From NCBI GenBank assembly GCA_030248195.1, contig JASAND010022197.1, positions 1 to 64,000 of the forward strand: a stretch of 64,000 bases of DNA. Direction: 5' to 3'. The notes beneath the pieces were generated by a model that saw only the letters and a list, made by a program, of their open reading frames with translations, had not been told where the DNA came from and ran no database searches. Positions 10,888 to 23,700 of the stretch are shown here, piece by piece (within the stretch, counting starts at the first letter, position 1; each line of letters starts with the position of its first letter). Source of the DNA: Trissonchulus latispiculum. Taxonomy: Eukaryota; Nematoda; Enoplea; Enoplida; Ironidae. The position numbers and the translations under genes are program-made.

Positions 10888-13800
10888 CTGAAAATAATAA
10901 AAATAACGGACAAAAATAATAAAATATTAACAAATTAATCAGAATTTAATATTTTCCTGAAACCTCTGAAGACAACATACACAATATTGTTGTTGGTTAG
11001 CACAGTCACAAAATATATACCGGTAGCGGCACAAAGCTAGCCTATCCGGATCCGGCATTGCTTTGCAGGTTCAACGCTCATCAACTATTTACAATTTACA
11101 CAAAAAATCTGTTCACAAATCCCGCAGATAAATTTTAACAGCAGTTTAAACTAGTTGTAAAACGTGTAGTAGACCAACCCGCTTTAGTAGGATCTTTGGT
11201 CAGGCCGAAACCCCCGGACCGGTAGAGCTCAGCCAGTCTTGCCAGAATGGAGTACTTCGGATGATCTAGAGTGGCATCATATTCCCCGGCCCCTCCCTCT
11301 TCCCCAGTTTCGGAGCTCCTCATTTCCATCGCCTCCAGAGCCTTCTCGTACCAGCTGACAGCTTCGGACCAATTCTTGGATCTAAACACAACAACAGGGT
11401 ATTTTTTACAGGGGGGGGGGGGCGCCGGGGGCGCCCCCCCCCGAAATTGACCTTCCCCCCCGAAAATGCCTTCCCCCCCCCGAAATCGCCCCCTCCCGGG
11501 ATTTTTGCTTCCCCCCCCCGGGATTTTTTGGATGCCCAAATTTTTGCCAAAAATAGGCAAATTTTCAAAAATTTTTCGGCTTCGCCGAAGATTTTTTCGT
11601 AAAAATAGCTATTTTTAGCTTAAATCCTGGCATTTTTGAGAACTTTTAGCGTTTCACCATGCAAAATACGCCAAAAAATACCATTTTTTGGCTCATTTAT
11701 GCAAAAAACTCACCCCCCCCCGAAAATTTCTCCCCCCCCCGGACTCGGGGGGCCCCCGGGAAGCCCCCCCCCGAAAAAAATCCCTAAAAAATACCCTGAA
11801 CAAGAATACACAAATTCTAAAAAAACAAAAAATAAATAAATAATAAACAAACCAACAAACAAACAAACAGACAGACAGACAGACAGAGAAAAGTTCCCCC
11901 TCAAATCGGTCGAAGTCTGAACAATTAATACAACAAAAATACTCTGCTGGTTAGCTTAGCTCTTAGCATTTGTTTATACTATGCAAGATTTTGAAAAGGC
12001 AAAAAATTACTGAAAAGGTAGGGGTTTTGACAAAAACTTACATTTTTTACGATGAAGTATTGATAACATTTTCCTTCGGACAACCCAAAAGGATGGGGTT
12101 TCCAACCCAAAAACCTCTCTCCTGGCTATACCCATAGTACAGTACTAACTACATTAGCTCAGCTACATTACAGCTTGGGAACTGGGCAGGTATTTACGGA
12201 GGTCTTCCGCACATTTACACTAGAGATAAGGACTACATTATGACAGCATATTTTATTTACCTATGACAGCATCTTATCCCAAAGCTTTTACAAACTTAGT
12301 ATACAACTTAGGGTCTTTACAGTGTAGATATGTAATGTACAACTTTAGATATTGCACCAAAAACTTTACAGTAAATATCTCTACTTGATGTATATATCAG
12401 TGGTCACATGGAAATTATCGTCGACTTATTTTATATATTTTGGTTGTACTTTGTTAAACATTTTTCACGAAAGCCCAAACTCCCAAGACAAACTTTTTTC
12501 TGACATCAAGGTGAAATTTCTAGACGACATTTTAACAAAATTTCCAATTAAGGCCCCCACAAGATTACACCAATAATTTCGGCTGAAAAATGTGTATACC
12601 AGTTTTTAATGCAACAGAAATCGACAAATGTTTTTTTAAAAAAACAACTCGAAGTTGCTTAGAAATAAATCAATTATTTCTAAACTAAATTACAGCGTTA
12701 TTATAAATTATACATATATAAGTAACCAATTAATTATGTGGACAAGTCAAAATAAAATTCCTATACAAATTAGTTTATAATAACAAAGCATAGTTAACGA
12801 GGAAAAAATATATGCACAACCCAGACACGGTGCTACAACTTTCTAATTCGGGTGTGCCGTGGCTAAACTGCAGAATTCAAGCATAAGCCACGGACGGTGG
12901 TATTAAAGTGTTATGAATAAATTGGAAACTGGTTTGTCATCTTGAAAAATCTGTTTTGTAAAAAAATCATTTCAAGCGTAACAGATTGAGGTAAGCAAAT
13001 TAAGTTCAACGACAACTTTGCTCAGTCTATGTGTCAAGTTAAAACACCCCCTTAACAAATTTACGAATTAAAAATCACGATAGCTTCAACATAAGCAGGA
13101 CAGTCGCAAATGTGAAAACTTTGAAAAAGTGGAGAGAAAAGAATGAAGCGGAATCAATCAAAATCCTACCTAAGCTTTACAGCCGCTTTAATTAATATAT
13201 TTTATACATAATAATTTTTATAATAAAATGTCTTCGAAATAACAGAATATTAATTTAATTTTAATGCAATTAATCCAATAGAAGCTCCGGCATATCCGTT
13301 CAAATTACATGGATCAGTCAGGTGATTTTAACTAATACCGGTCTCGTAAGAAGGTCTTTGACCTCGTCAATTTGAAAATATTCGAAAAATATACTATAAT
13401 ATTAAGGAGGCAATGCTCAACACTACTTTTTCCTAGACAAGAACAGGAAACTCCTGCTTTCAGAAACTACAACAATTTTTATTGGATTTGGCAGTAGTCT
13501 ATGGAGAGACATGCAGATAGACAACGGTTACGGCAAAAACTTTTAAAACTGAGAGGATTAGGTGAAACCAACTCTGTTATAGTTCATAGTTATGCAGTCC
13601 AGTAGTGCTAAATCAACCTTTATCAAACCAAACCAGTTGATGAATTATAAGCTTAATAATTACAGTCCATAAAAATTATTTCGTGAAACCACCTGGCAGC
13701 CCGCGTTTACCTCATTTTCTTAAAGCAATTGGTCATTTACATATTATCAGCAGTCCATAAAAAGGGGGAACACAATTTGATGTGTAAACGTACTTGTCAG

Positions 13801-16800
13801 GCGGTAGGGAATTTCCCGTATCATAGGCATCCGCCAGAAACAGCATGGACGGTCGATCGCCGGCATGCCCGGCCTCCTCCAGCAATTCGATGGCTCGTTC
13901 CAAATTATCCTCATCCTCCTAGAATAGAAAAAATGTTCTGTTTAATAACGCTCCCTCAGAGTAGCACATAAAATTAAAAAAAGCACAGAAAGGTCAGCTG
14001 TAGGTTATTGGATTGTTCTGGGCCGTCTGTTGCGAATTCAGCTTGGAGGAAAACACTCCCACACAAGGAAACATAAAGTCCTAGCTTGGCGAAACTCCTA
14101 CTACTACTTCTTCGCTAACGGTCAGTCCTCCACCTTCACGCCCAGCACACGTCTTTGCAAGGCAGACCACAAAAGGGGCAGCCGGGAATAGGACATCAGG
14201 AGAGGCCCACCTGGTCGGCTCGGCAGCATAATTTAAGGACACAGGAGGTACCCAGTTTCATTCTAAATTCCACATCCTTCATACTACTGGCTACCAACCC
14301 CCTAACATATAGCTATAATAATATACTTTATAGGAACAAGTTAGGTTAAGTACGTCCCACTATTTTTCCTTTTTCAGAATTTATTTCTGGGATGAAGTGG
14401 GCACAAATAGAAAATTCTTCCAAAAATTAAAAAATACACCCTCGTGTTAATCCAAAAATTTTTCCTTTTAAATTATACAAGAACCAAAAATGCTCCTTCG
14501 TCGCATGTAAAATACATATGAGTACTCTCAGGCAGGTTGTACAAACACGGAAACTAGCCTGTAAAATGCATATGAGTGGCGTTGAGGTTGTAAATTAAGG
14601 AAAACAAGTTGCAACGGCTTAACATATGAGCCTGTCCTACAACGAGGCTCATATTGGCGTATATAATAATATAATTTGTCGATATTTGACCTTCATATAA
14701 ATAGCACGTATATAAAGCTTTTCATTACAAAATTGTCCTTCACACATCTTGTCGCTAAGACATTATACTGTGCATACGCATTATACGGCATGCCACTCTG
14801 CGCTCTGACTCAGAGCCAAGTGGGGAAAGCATTACGTATGTGAGAGTAGTGTGCCATAGTGTTCCGAGAATACAGTAGGTGTACTATAGTGCTTCCGGAA
14901 ATAGTAGGTGCCATGGTGTTTCGGGAAACATCAGCTTGCATGTATATACAGTTCAACTTGAGGTGTCGCAGTTCACTTCGTTCAGTCCATTTCTTTCAGG
15001 CCACAATGTTAACATATTATTTCTATTCATTCGTTTTTTCTTTAATATGATGGCCTGATGATCTTTAAGAAGACTGCACTGTGACGCCAATATGAGCCTC
15101 GTTGTAGGACAGGCTCATATGTTAAGCCGTTGCAACTTGTTTTCCTTAATTTACAACCTCAACGCCACTCATATGCATTTTACAGGCTAGTTTCCGTGTT
15201 TGTACAACCTGCCTGAGAGTACTCATATGTATTTTACATGCGACGAAGGAGCATTTTTGGTTCTTGTTTTCCATTCTTTTACATATGTATGCGCAAAAAC
15301 GAACCAACATAATATATTTCCGAACACCATGCGCAAGCAGATAACTATTTTGACACTTTTGGAAAATTTCATATTTGACTCAAAATCGCTTATGTCCCCA
15401 CACCCCACCCCACCACAGCACTCTACAGCCACTTTGAGCATGCAATTTCATTTTTGACCGAAAATCGCCTAAGTGCCCAACCCACCCCACCACAGCACTC
15501 TACAGCCACTTTGAGCATGCAATTCTATGACAAAAGTTGCTCTGCTCGCTTAGGGCTTTCATTTGGTACCAAATTTTACCACGTTTGAAAAATTTCATTT
15601 TTGACCGAAAATTGCCTAAGTCCCCACCCTACCCCACCACAGCACTCTACAGCCACTTTGAGAATGCAATTCTATGACAAAAGTTGCTCAGCTCACTTAG
15701 GGCTTTCATTTGGTACCAAATTTTACCACTTTTGAAAAATTTCATTTTTGACCGAAAATCGCCTAAGTCCCCACCCCACCAAACCACAGCACTCTACAGC
15801 CACTTTGAGCATGCAATTCTATGACAAAAGTTGCTCAGCTCACTTAGGGCTTTCATTTGGTACCAAATTTGACCACTTTTGAAAAATTTCATTTTTGACC
15901 GAAAATCGCCTAAGTCCCCACCCCACCCCACCACAGCACTCTACAGCCACTTTGAGCATGCAGTTCTATGACAAAAGTTGCTCAGCGCACTTAGGGCTTT
16001 CATTTGGTACCAAATTTGACCACTTTTGAAAAATTTTATTTTGGACCACCTGACCCCTTACCGACCTGACCCCTCAGACGGCCAAGTGGAGCCAGCCCAG
16101 CAAAATGGGTGCGTTGTACAGCAAAACGGACACCGGAAATGAGCTGGGCGCACCAGAAAACCCATATAGAGAAAGTTTTGAGAGGCCAAGTAGAGCCTAG
16201 TATGGACCTCCAGGAAACGGTTGCCGACATGACCCTCCAGACGGCAAAGTGGAACCAGCCCAGCAAGATGGATGAGTCGGACGGCAAAACGGACACCGGC
16301 AATAAGCTGGGCGCACCAGAAAACCCCTATAGAGAAAGTTTTGAGAGGCCAAGTAGAGCCTAGTATGGGCCTCCAGGTAGCGGTTGCCGACATGACCCTC
16401 CAGACGGCAAAGTGGAACCAGCCCAGCAACTTGGGTCAGTCGGGCAGCAAAAGTAATAGCAGGAATCGATTCTCCGACCGCAAAAACCTTTGTATGCACG
16501 ATTTGAGCCTTCCAGGTCGCAAAATAAGCGAAAAAACCAAGTTCAAAGTTGGACCCAAAATTCACCAACTTTGGCAGGCCAGTACCCAAAAATTACGCTC
16601 ACGGCCGGAAAATCATATAGCAATTGAACGACCCTGATATGTGTCCTATTCAGCCATATAGGCAGTATTGCCCCATATATAGCCCAGTCTGACTTATTAA
16701 GGTGACATTGAAGCATACTTTTTGGTCATTTTAGCGTTTTGGCCGACTTTGGCCCCCCACCAAAAATTTTTTCCGGCTCTGGGAGGCATAAAAACTAGCC

Positions 16801-18618
16801 TATCGGCTTATTTTTGTTGCGTACTCCAAGAATATATATGGTTTTCATAGGCAAAAATTTTTCTATCTGTTGTTATTAAAGCTACAAAACCCCCTTACCA
16901 AACGTCAAAGCGGAGAACCGGAAAAAAAAAAACATCACTCTCGTAAGCGATTTTTGGCATAACTTTTTAACGGAAAGTGGTACGGGGATGAAACTTCGCA
17001 CACATACTAAACTCGACACGTACAATTTTTTGCGCACATAATCTGCGCAGGATCTGCGCAGGAATCTGCGCAGCTTCTGCGCAGCCTTGTTTTACACGGT
17101 CATTCGACCATTTTCACTCATATTATAAATTAAATACACATGAAAACACATAAAATTCCACAGTAAGTATATACCTCCACAGTAAAATCCGCCAGGAGGT
17201 CATGCGGTCGGCCCAGATAGATGTTGGCCATTGTAACGGTAGCCTCCAGACAGCCACAGTTAACCGCCATGTCCAGATGGAACCAGGCCGCATGTCGGTC
17301 ATAATCGACCGGCGAACCTTCGTCCATGCAGGAACTGGCGCGCCGCAGCGCAGCAAGCGAGTCCGCAGCAGCGCCCAGCGAATGCTCTTCAGTGGTGGGA
17401 GACAGCAGGAATCGTCCCAGCTCATGATAGCGGGCCATGTCCAGATGAACCTGTAAAAGAATTGTTTAATTTTGTATCTGTATGTATACTGGACCTATTT
17501 CTGGGACTTTTTCTTGAGGCGAAAGCTCATTACGGGGGCCCCCTTGGGAGCGACTCCTGGGAGGGGGGGCGGACAAAAACTTCTGCCACTTCTATAGTAT
17601 TCGCCGATAATGTTCTTTTTAACATTTTATTTTTAGTGTACAGTTTTAGTGTATAGGCAAACACCGAGCAAATATCTACGGCGAAGACGAAAAAGCTTTA
17701 AAAAGTTGGGCTTCTGAGCGATTTTTTTCAGGGCAACATTTGGTGCCAAAGGGGGCACATACTGATTTGGAGGGTAACGAATTTGGGAGAGGGGAGGGAA
17801 GGTCGTTTATGGGAGGGGGGTATCTGCCCCACCTCCAGTGGAATAAGCCCAATGTAACAGAACTTCATGCATAGTGTTTGTAAGTGAACGCTAAATTTAG
17901 AAGAACACAGCATAAAATGAACCACTAAATAGTGTGTTACAGCTCAGGCGGATGTTGCTTCCGCAAAGGCTACTTCTCCCCTAGTCTTTACCAAAACTGA
18001 ATTTGCATAGGAGAAAACAATCAGTTAAAGCAAAGTCTTAGACCGAAACAGGAGAGAGTCAATGGACGCCATGAGCGCTCCTACCCAGAGAGAAATTACT
18101 ATATCTGTACGTTTAATGTCCTGTATCCTTCACGGATCCGCCTGCCAGCTCGCAACGCAATAACTAATTTTTATTGCTACAGCTAACTTCAACATCGGTC
18201 AGCGAAATTTGACGCTCCACAAATGTTACCCCTCCCCCCTCACCGCTCCCCATAAATCACCTACTCAAATTAAAGCGGTAAAAACGCACCTGACCCAGTA
18301 CGGTATTGGCGGCACGAACGCTGGCCATCTGTTCATGCTCGGCCTGAAGTCTTAGGAGCTCGGCTCGTTCTGCGGGGCCGACCACACACGAAGGGCGACT
18401 CTTCTTACGCATCTCATGCCAAAAGGCTTCCTTTTCCTCCTCCTATACAGAACAGAAAAAACATAAAATGAAATAAACAGAAGAAAAAATATCCAAAAAA
18501 TCCACGAATACAGAAAAACAAACACAACTCTATTTTTAATAGTACCACGACCAGTGATCGAACACAAATAACAGTTTTTTGGCTAAGAAGTTTACAGACT
18601 ATTATACTATATATATAT

Positions 18619-18686
<68 letters not shown>

Positions 18687-20669
18687 AGTAACAAAAATGC
18701 TCCGCACAAAAGGGGATAATATGTGTGTTGGGCCTATGTCTATCCTTTATATTCCGGTTGAGAAAGGCATAAATCCGACACCGCAAAAGTTGCTCAGCTC
18801 ACTCTGGGCTTTCATTTGGTACCAAACTTTACCACTTTTGAAAACTTTCATTTTTGACCGAAAATCGCCTAAGTCCCCACCCCACCCCAGAATTCTACAG
18901 CCACTTTGAGCATGCAGTTCTATGACAAAAGTTGCTCAGCTCGCTTAGGGCTTTCATTTGGTACCAAATTTGACTACTTTTGAAAACTTTCATTTTTGAC
19001 CGAAAATCGCCTAAGTCCCCACCCCACCCCACCACAGCACTCTACAGCCACTTTGAGCATGCAGTTCTATGACAAAAGTTGCTCAGCTCGCTCAGGGCTT
19101 TTATTTGGTATCAAATTTGACCACTTTTGAAAACTTTCATTTTTGACCGAAAATCGCCTTAGTCCCCACCCCACCCCACCACAGCACTCTACAGCCACTT
19201 TGAGCATGCGGTTCTATGACAAAAGTTGCTCAGCTCGCTTAGGGCATTCATTTGGTATCAAATTTGACCACTTTTGAAAACTTTCATTTTTGACCGAAAA
19301 TCGCCTAAGTCCCCACCCCACCCCACCACAGAATTCTACAGCCACTTTGAGCATGCAGTTCTATGACAAAAGTTGCTCAGCTCGCTTAGGGCTTTCATTT
19401 GGTACCAAATTTGACCACTTTTGAAAACTTTCATTTTTGACCGAAAATCGCCTAAGTCCCCACCCCACCCCACCACAGCACTCTACAGCCACTTTGAGCA
19501 TGCAGTTCTATGACAAAAGTTGCTCAGCTCGCTTAGGGCTTTCATTTGGTACCAAATTTTACCACTTTTGAAAAATTTTATTTTCGACCACTTGACCCCC
19601 CACCCGACTGACCCTTCAAACGGCAAAGTGGAACCAGCCCAGCAAAATAGGTACGTCGGACGGCAAAACGGATACCGGGAATGAGCTGGGCACACCAGAA
19701 AACCCCTATAGACAAAGTTTTGAGAGGCCAGGTAGAGCCTACTATGGACCTCCAGGAAGCGGTTTCCGACATGACCCTCCAGACGGCAAAGTGGAACCAG
19801 CACAGCAAGATGGATGAGTCCTACGGCAAAAAGGACACCGGGAATGAGCTGGGCGCACCAGAAAACCCCTATAGACAAAGTTTTGAGAGGCCAGGTAAAG
19901 CCTACTATGGACCTCCAGGAAGCGGTTTCCGACTTGACCCTCCCGACGGCAAAGTGGAACCAGCCCAGCAAGATGGGTGGGTCTGACGGTAAAACTGACT
20001 GCAGGAATCGATTCTCCGTGCCAGAAAACCATTGTATGGAAGATTTGAGCGTTCAAAGTTAAATAGATAGCGAGAAATTTCGATTTTTCATTTTTCGAAT
20101 TTTCGCCATCTTTGACGGGCCACTGTGGTCGCTAGGGAAGTGATAGAGAAACGCAACCTGGACCGTTAGTTAGTTCAATATATGTAATTTCTGAATATAA
20201 AAAGAAATCAGCTCCAGCTCGTAACGTTCGACCTGAGCGACGACCACAAGAATGGTCACTTTTCGCTCTGAGCCGACTTTGCGGCGCTACTGTGGCGCTG
20301 TGGCGCAAAAACAGTTGTGATTCTTAAATTCTTTAGAGGTACTACTAGACCCCATAGCCCTTTAGGTTGGCCCACCGCTGCAGATCACGTGAAAGCGGCG
20401 AACATTATGTACAATACAATCCATCAAATAGGAGAAACCGGAAAAAAAAAACATCGCCGCCATAACCGGTCCGGGGCGCAACTTTTTAACGGTAAGTGAT
20501 ACGGGGCTGAAACTTCACAGACATACTAAACGCGATGTGATCTACAATTTGCGCATGAAATCTGCGCAGCGTCTGCGCAGTATTTGCTGGCTTCTGCGCA
20601 GCTTATTTTACACTGTCTCCAGCTCCCTTTTCACACATCATTATGGGGGTCGCTGTTGCCTGTTTTATA

Positions 20670-20742
<73 letters not shown>

Positions 20743-23700
20743 ATATATTTAAGGATTTGCCTGCTTGCTGATAAAATCCTAAAGGGTTCTGTTATAACGC
20801 AGTCAAAATTTTATATTAACACGATTAATAAGCAAAACATCGCTGCAAAGCAACTGCATTTTATCCTAGCTCATGTTAGCACTGCAATGTCAACCAAAAC
20901 AATATAAAAACTATCAGGTTGGAAATTAGTAAGGTTAGTTTCACCCCAGAAAGCGCAAAGGTTAGCACAAGAAAAAATTAGAAAGCGCAAAGGTTAGCAA
21001 AAGAAGAAGTTAGTAAGTCCTAAGTTAGAAATAAAATCAACAGTGCGAATATTAAACAAAAAAGCCATGCAAACTAAAAAAACTAAAAACAAGCAAAATC
21101 AAGCTAGCAAGCATACAAAAAGCTTGCAGCTTGAAGAGCACCCACACAGCAACGGAAGGCTAATGGCGCCGCTTCGGCCCGGTCGGTGCACGAAAAACTC
21201 ACATAGTGACGACATCTTCGCTTAGTATCACAGTGGGCACACAGTGTAGCACTATCAGAGTCAGAATCGCTAAAGGGCCTCGTGGAAGTGAGCTAGAAAA
21301 ATATAGAAAAATGAAAACAAACAAAAAACAGAAACAGAAAACAGAGGTGAAGTGATAGAAATTCAAGACAAAGAAATAAACGTGCAGCAAGATTGACCAC
21401 GTACAGCAATTGAAAAGAGGACAGCATAATATCACGTAACTAAATGCGGCAGAAAAATACGTACTTAAGAAGGTAGTTGAAATCATCATATTGAATATAT
21501 ACCTCTCATACATAAGGAATTTTCCATGAAAGAGTTCAAAGAAGAAAGTCAAGCTCGAGTGGATTTAAATGAACTAAGAGTTAATGTTAAGCCGCTTTAC
21601 TCTTTCGCGAAAAGGCCCACAGACAAGTCAAACTTTAAACTTTCCTAATAAATGTTTAGTGCTTTTTGAGGCACACGATTTTAGAGAAATATTGGGGAGT
21701 CTAGCCAGAATCTAGGTAACGAAGTGTACAAAACAACAGTCCATATTTGAAATAGGAAAGTTGCAAACAAATTAATGGAACACCTTTCAATAGTATCCAC
21801 ACTGTTTACTACACTGTGGGTGTTAATGAAAAAAGTGTTCCATTAACCGACATACATAATGTTCTTTATGGACTAACAATATAAATTAAACAAAATTCAA
21901 ACTAATCATGCAATAAGGCTGATATTAGGTACAAGCCTTCGAAAGGAGAAGTCAGGGCCGGTTCGGTGATTTCCTATAACCATGCCATTATTTCAAACTG
22001 CCTCTCTATTACGAGAAATCAGTAAATTTCAAGCAAAAACTCAGTGTTAGGCAAATTTCAGAAATTTTTGTGAAATCTCACTTTTCAAAGCAGCGAATTC
22101 TACAATTTTCAAACTATTCGGGAAAGACATTGTCCTGGGCTTTTGTAGTAGGAGTGAGGGCGGTGCGTGCGCCCCCCCACTCTTTTGGGCTTCCCCCCCC
22201 CAATCACTATAAGGTACCCAAAAAATGCCAAGTTTTAAGGTCAAAATTTTAAAAAATTTTCCGCTTCGCAGGAATTTTTTGGCTAAAAACCGTCGATTTT
22301 GATACTCAAACTCAAACATTTTAGCCAAATTCTCGGAATTTTTTCTAGCAATCCCTATTCTGTATTCCCTAAGCATTTGACTTTAATTCCCAGAAAATAG
22401 AACAGAGAGAATGAATGATAGAAGAAGAATAATCAAGAAATACAATGCTAGCAACAATAGTATAATAGTGCAGTGTGACAGAACGAAGATGCAGACACGG
22501 GATTAAAAAGGTGAAATTAGGAACAGAGGCATGCAGGAATAATCTCTATTTGATTCTATTTCTACCAAAATTAAAATTTAAAATCCAAAAAAAGCTTATG
22601 TTTACCAATCCCTTCACTAGACAAGTTTAGAACCCAACTGGGATTTTGGGGGGAGTGAAGATGGTAAGGGGCGCCCCCTACTTTTTTGGTTCCCCCACTA
22701 GTCCCCCCTCTCAATTTTCAGGTTTCCTTTCCACTAAGGCGCTCAAAGGACGTTTGGAATTTTTAAACATTTTTCGCCAATATTGGTACTAAAATTTAGC
22801 TTATGTGATATAGCAGCATACGTAGAAAACGGGCCATTTTTTACCGTACTTTTAGCATTTTTAGGCCATTTCATCCCCCCTTTTGGTCTCCCCCCCCAAT
22901 TTATTGGCATAGATAAAACCCAGCCCCAAGTTTGAAATTACTGGTTGCTAAAGTAGATCCCAGTGCTAAATATGCTTTGCATCATAAATCAATTAACATT
23001 AAGGTTGCCTTCCTTAAGTGGAGACAAGGTGTAATGTGCATAATTATGACTAACCTTACGCTACGAAAGGGTACGTACTTTACTACAGGTACAGCTGTCC
23101 ACATCAGAACTGTAGCGCTGACGCTGCAGGGACGGGGGTAGATTGACAAAACTGACACCACCACGGGGACCGAAGACAGGTCGCGAGTCCCCTCCGCCGG
23201 CGCTACCAACTCGACCCGGGCCCGGCCCGTCCCCATCCGCCGAATAGATGGCCCAGAGATTTTCATCATCCTCATCGCGCTGTGAAGGCGGAAAGGCGAT
23301 CGAATTATGCGAAGATGAGAGCGATTCCATCGTGTCATCTGAAATCAGAAGTGGATATAATTTAGCCCAAAAAGCATCAACCATGTCTCCTCTTGAAAAA
23401 CGGTCCAATCAAAAAATATCCTACTTCTTCCTCATCAAAAGGACTGGGTTAGTTTGAGATGCAGATTCAGAGAAATATTACCCTTTTTACCCACCCGAAT
23501 GATCCGAACAAGTAGACTGTGATCTGGTTCGCAAGAAATCCATGACCGATTCCGTATCATAGCAGGCGTTGGGTGAGACACAGGTTGTGACTGGACGATT
23601 GCGCAGACAAACGGTTGTCATACGACGCTGTAAACAAAAACCACTTGGTGCTGCTTTTTTACAATCTACAAAATTATTGAAAAAATGTAAAATCCAATTT

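Larger units (their letters stand above)
14476..17126 (+). mobile_element. 2,651-bp composite satellite-bearing element, present only in the left arm
   Basis: The right arm has the empty site (around 47,930-47,945). The insertion is flanked by AAATTA (14,470-14,475 and 17,127-17,132), a 6-bp target duplication; 2,651 + 6 equals the 2,657-bp change in arm offset. In order: a foldback head with perfect 184-bp arms (14,477-15,267), 147-bp tandem units (about 15,370-16,035), 163-bp units (about 16,058-16,435), a unique stretch, and a TGCGCAG-rich tail (17,033-17,085). No coding capacity seen. Related to the element at 18,684-20,667. Confidence 0.85.
18684..20667 (+). mobile_element. Satellite-bearing element between two (TA)n tracts, left arm
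   Basis: Starts ACAAGTAACAAAAATGCTCC, holds about 5.5 units of the 147-bp repeat (18,780-19,570), about 2.4 units of the 163-bp repeat (19,590-19,985), a unique stretch, and a TGCGCAG tail (about 20,556-20,602). (TA)n lies on both sides. Same layout as the 2,651-bp element but without its 184-bp foldback arms. Present in both arms (right: 42,708-44,671). No coding capacity. Confidence 0.85.

Noticed and set aside
15370..16035. Possible CRISPR array
   Set aside because: Units are contiguous tandem copies of 147 bp without spacers, in a eukaryotic intron.
16036..16637. Overlapping open frames of 84-130 codons on both strands (also 19,483-20,062 and 43,320-43,899)
   Set aside because: Similar in several frames because of the 163-bp tandem repeat; the DNA repeat explains them.
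18414..18707. IYIYIY-type open frames in several places (also 20,537-20,907, 42,474-42,836, 46,351-46,575)
   Set aside because: Translation of (TA)n microsatellites; not proteins.
23061..23408. Alternative-frame long ORFs over EEF2K exons (for example 22,982-23,338 and 17,123-17,425)
   Set aside because: Shadows of true exons; only the frames that join in phase across splice sites match EEF2K.
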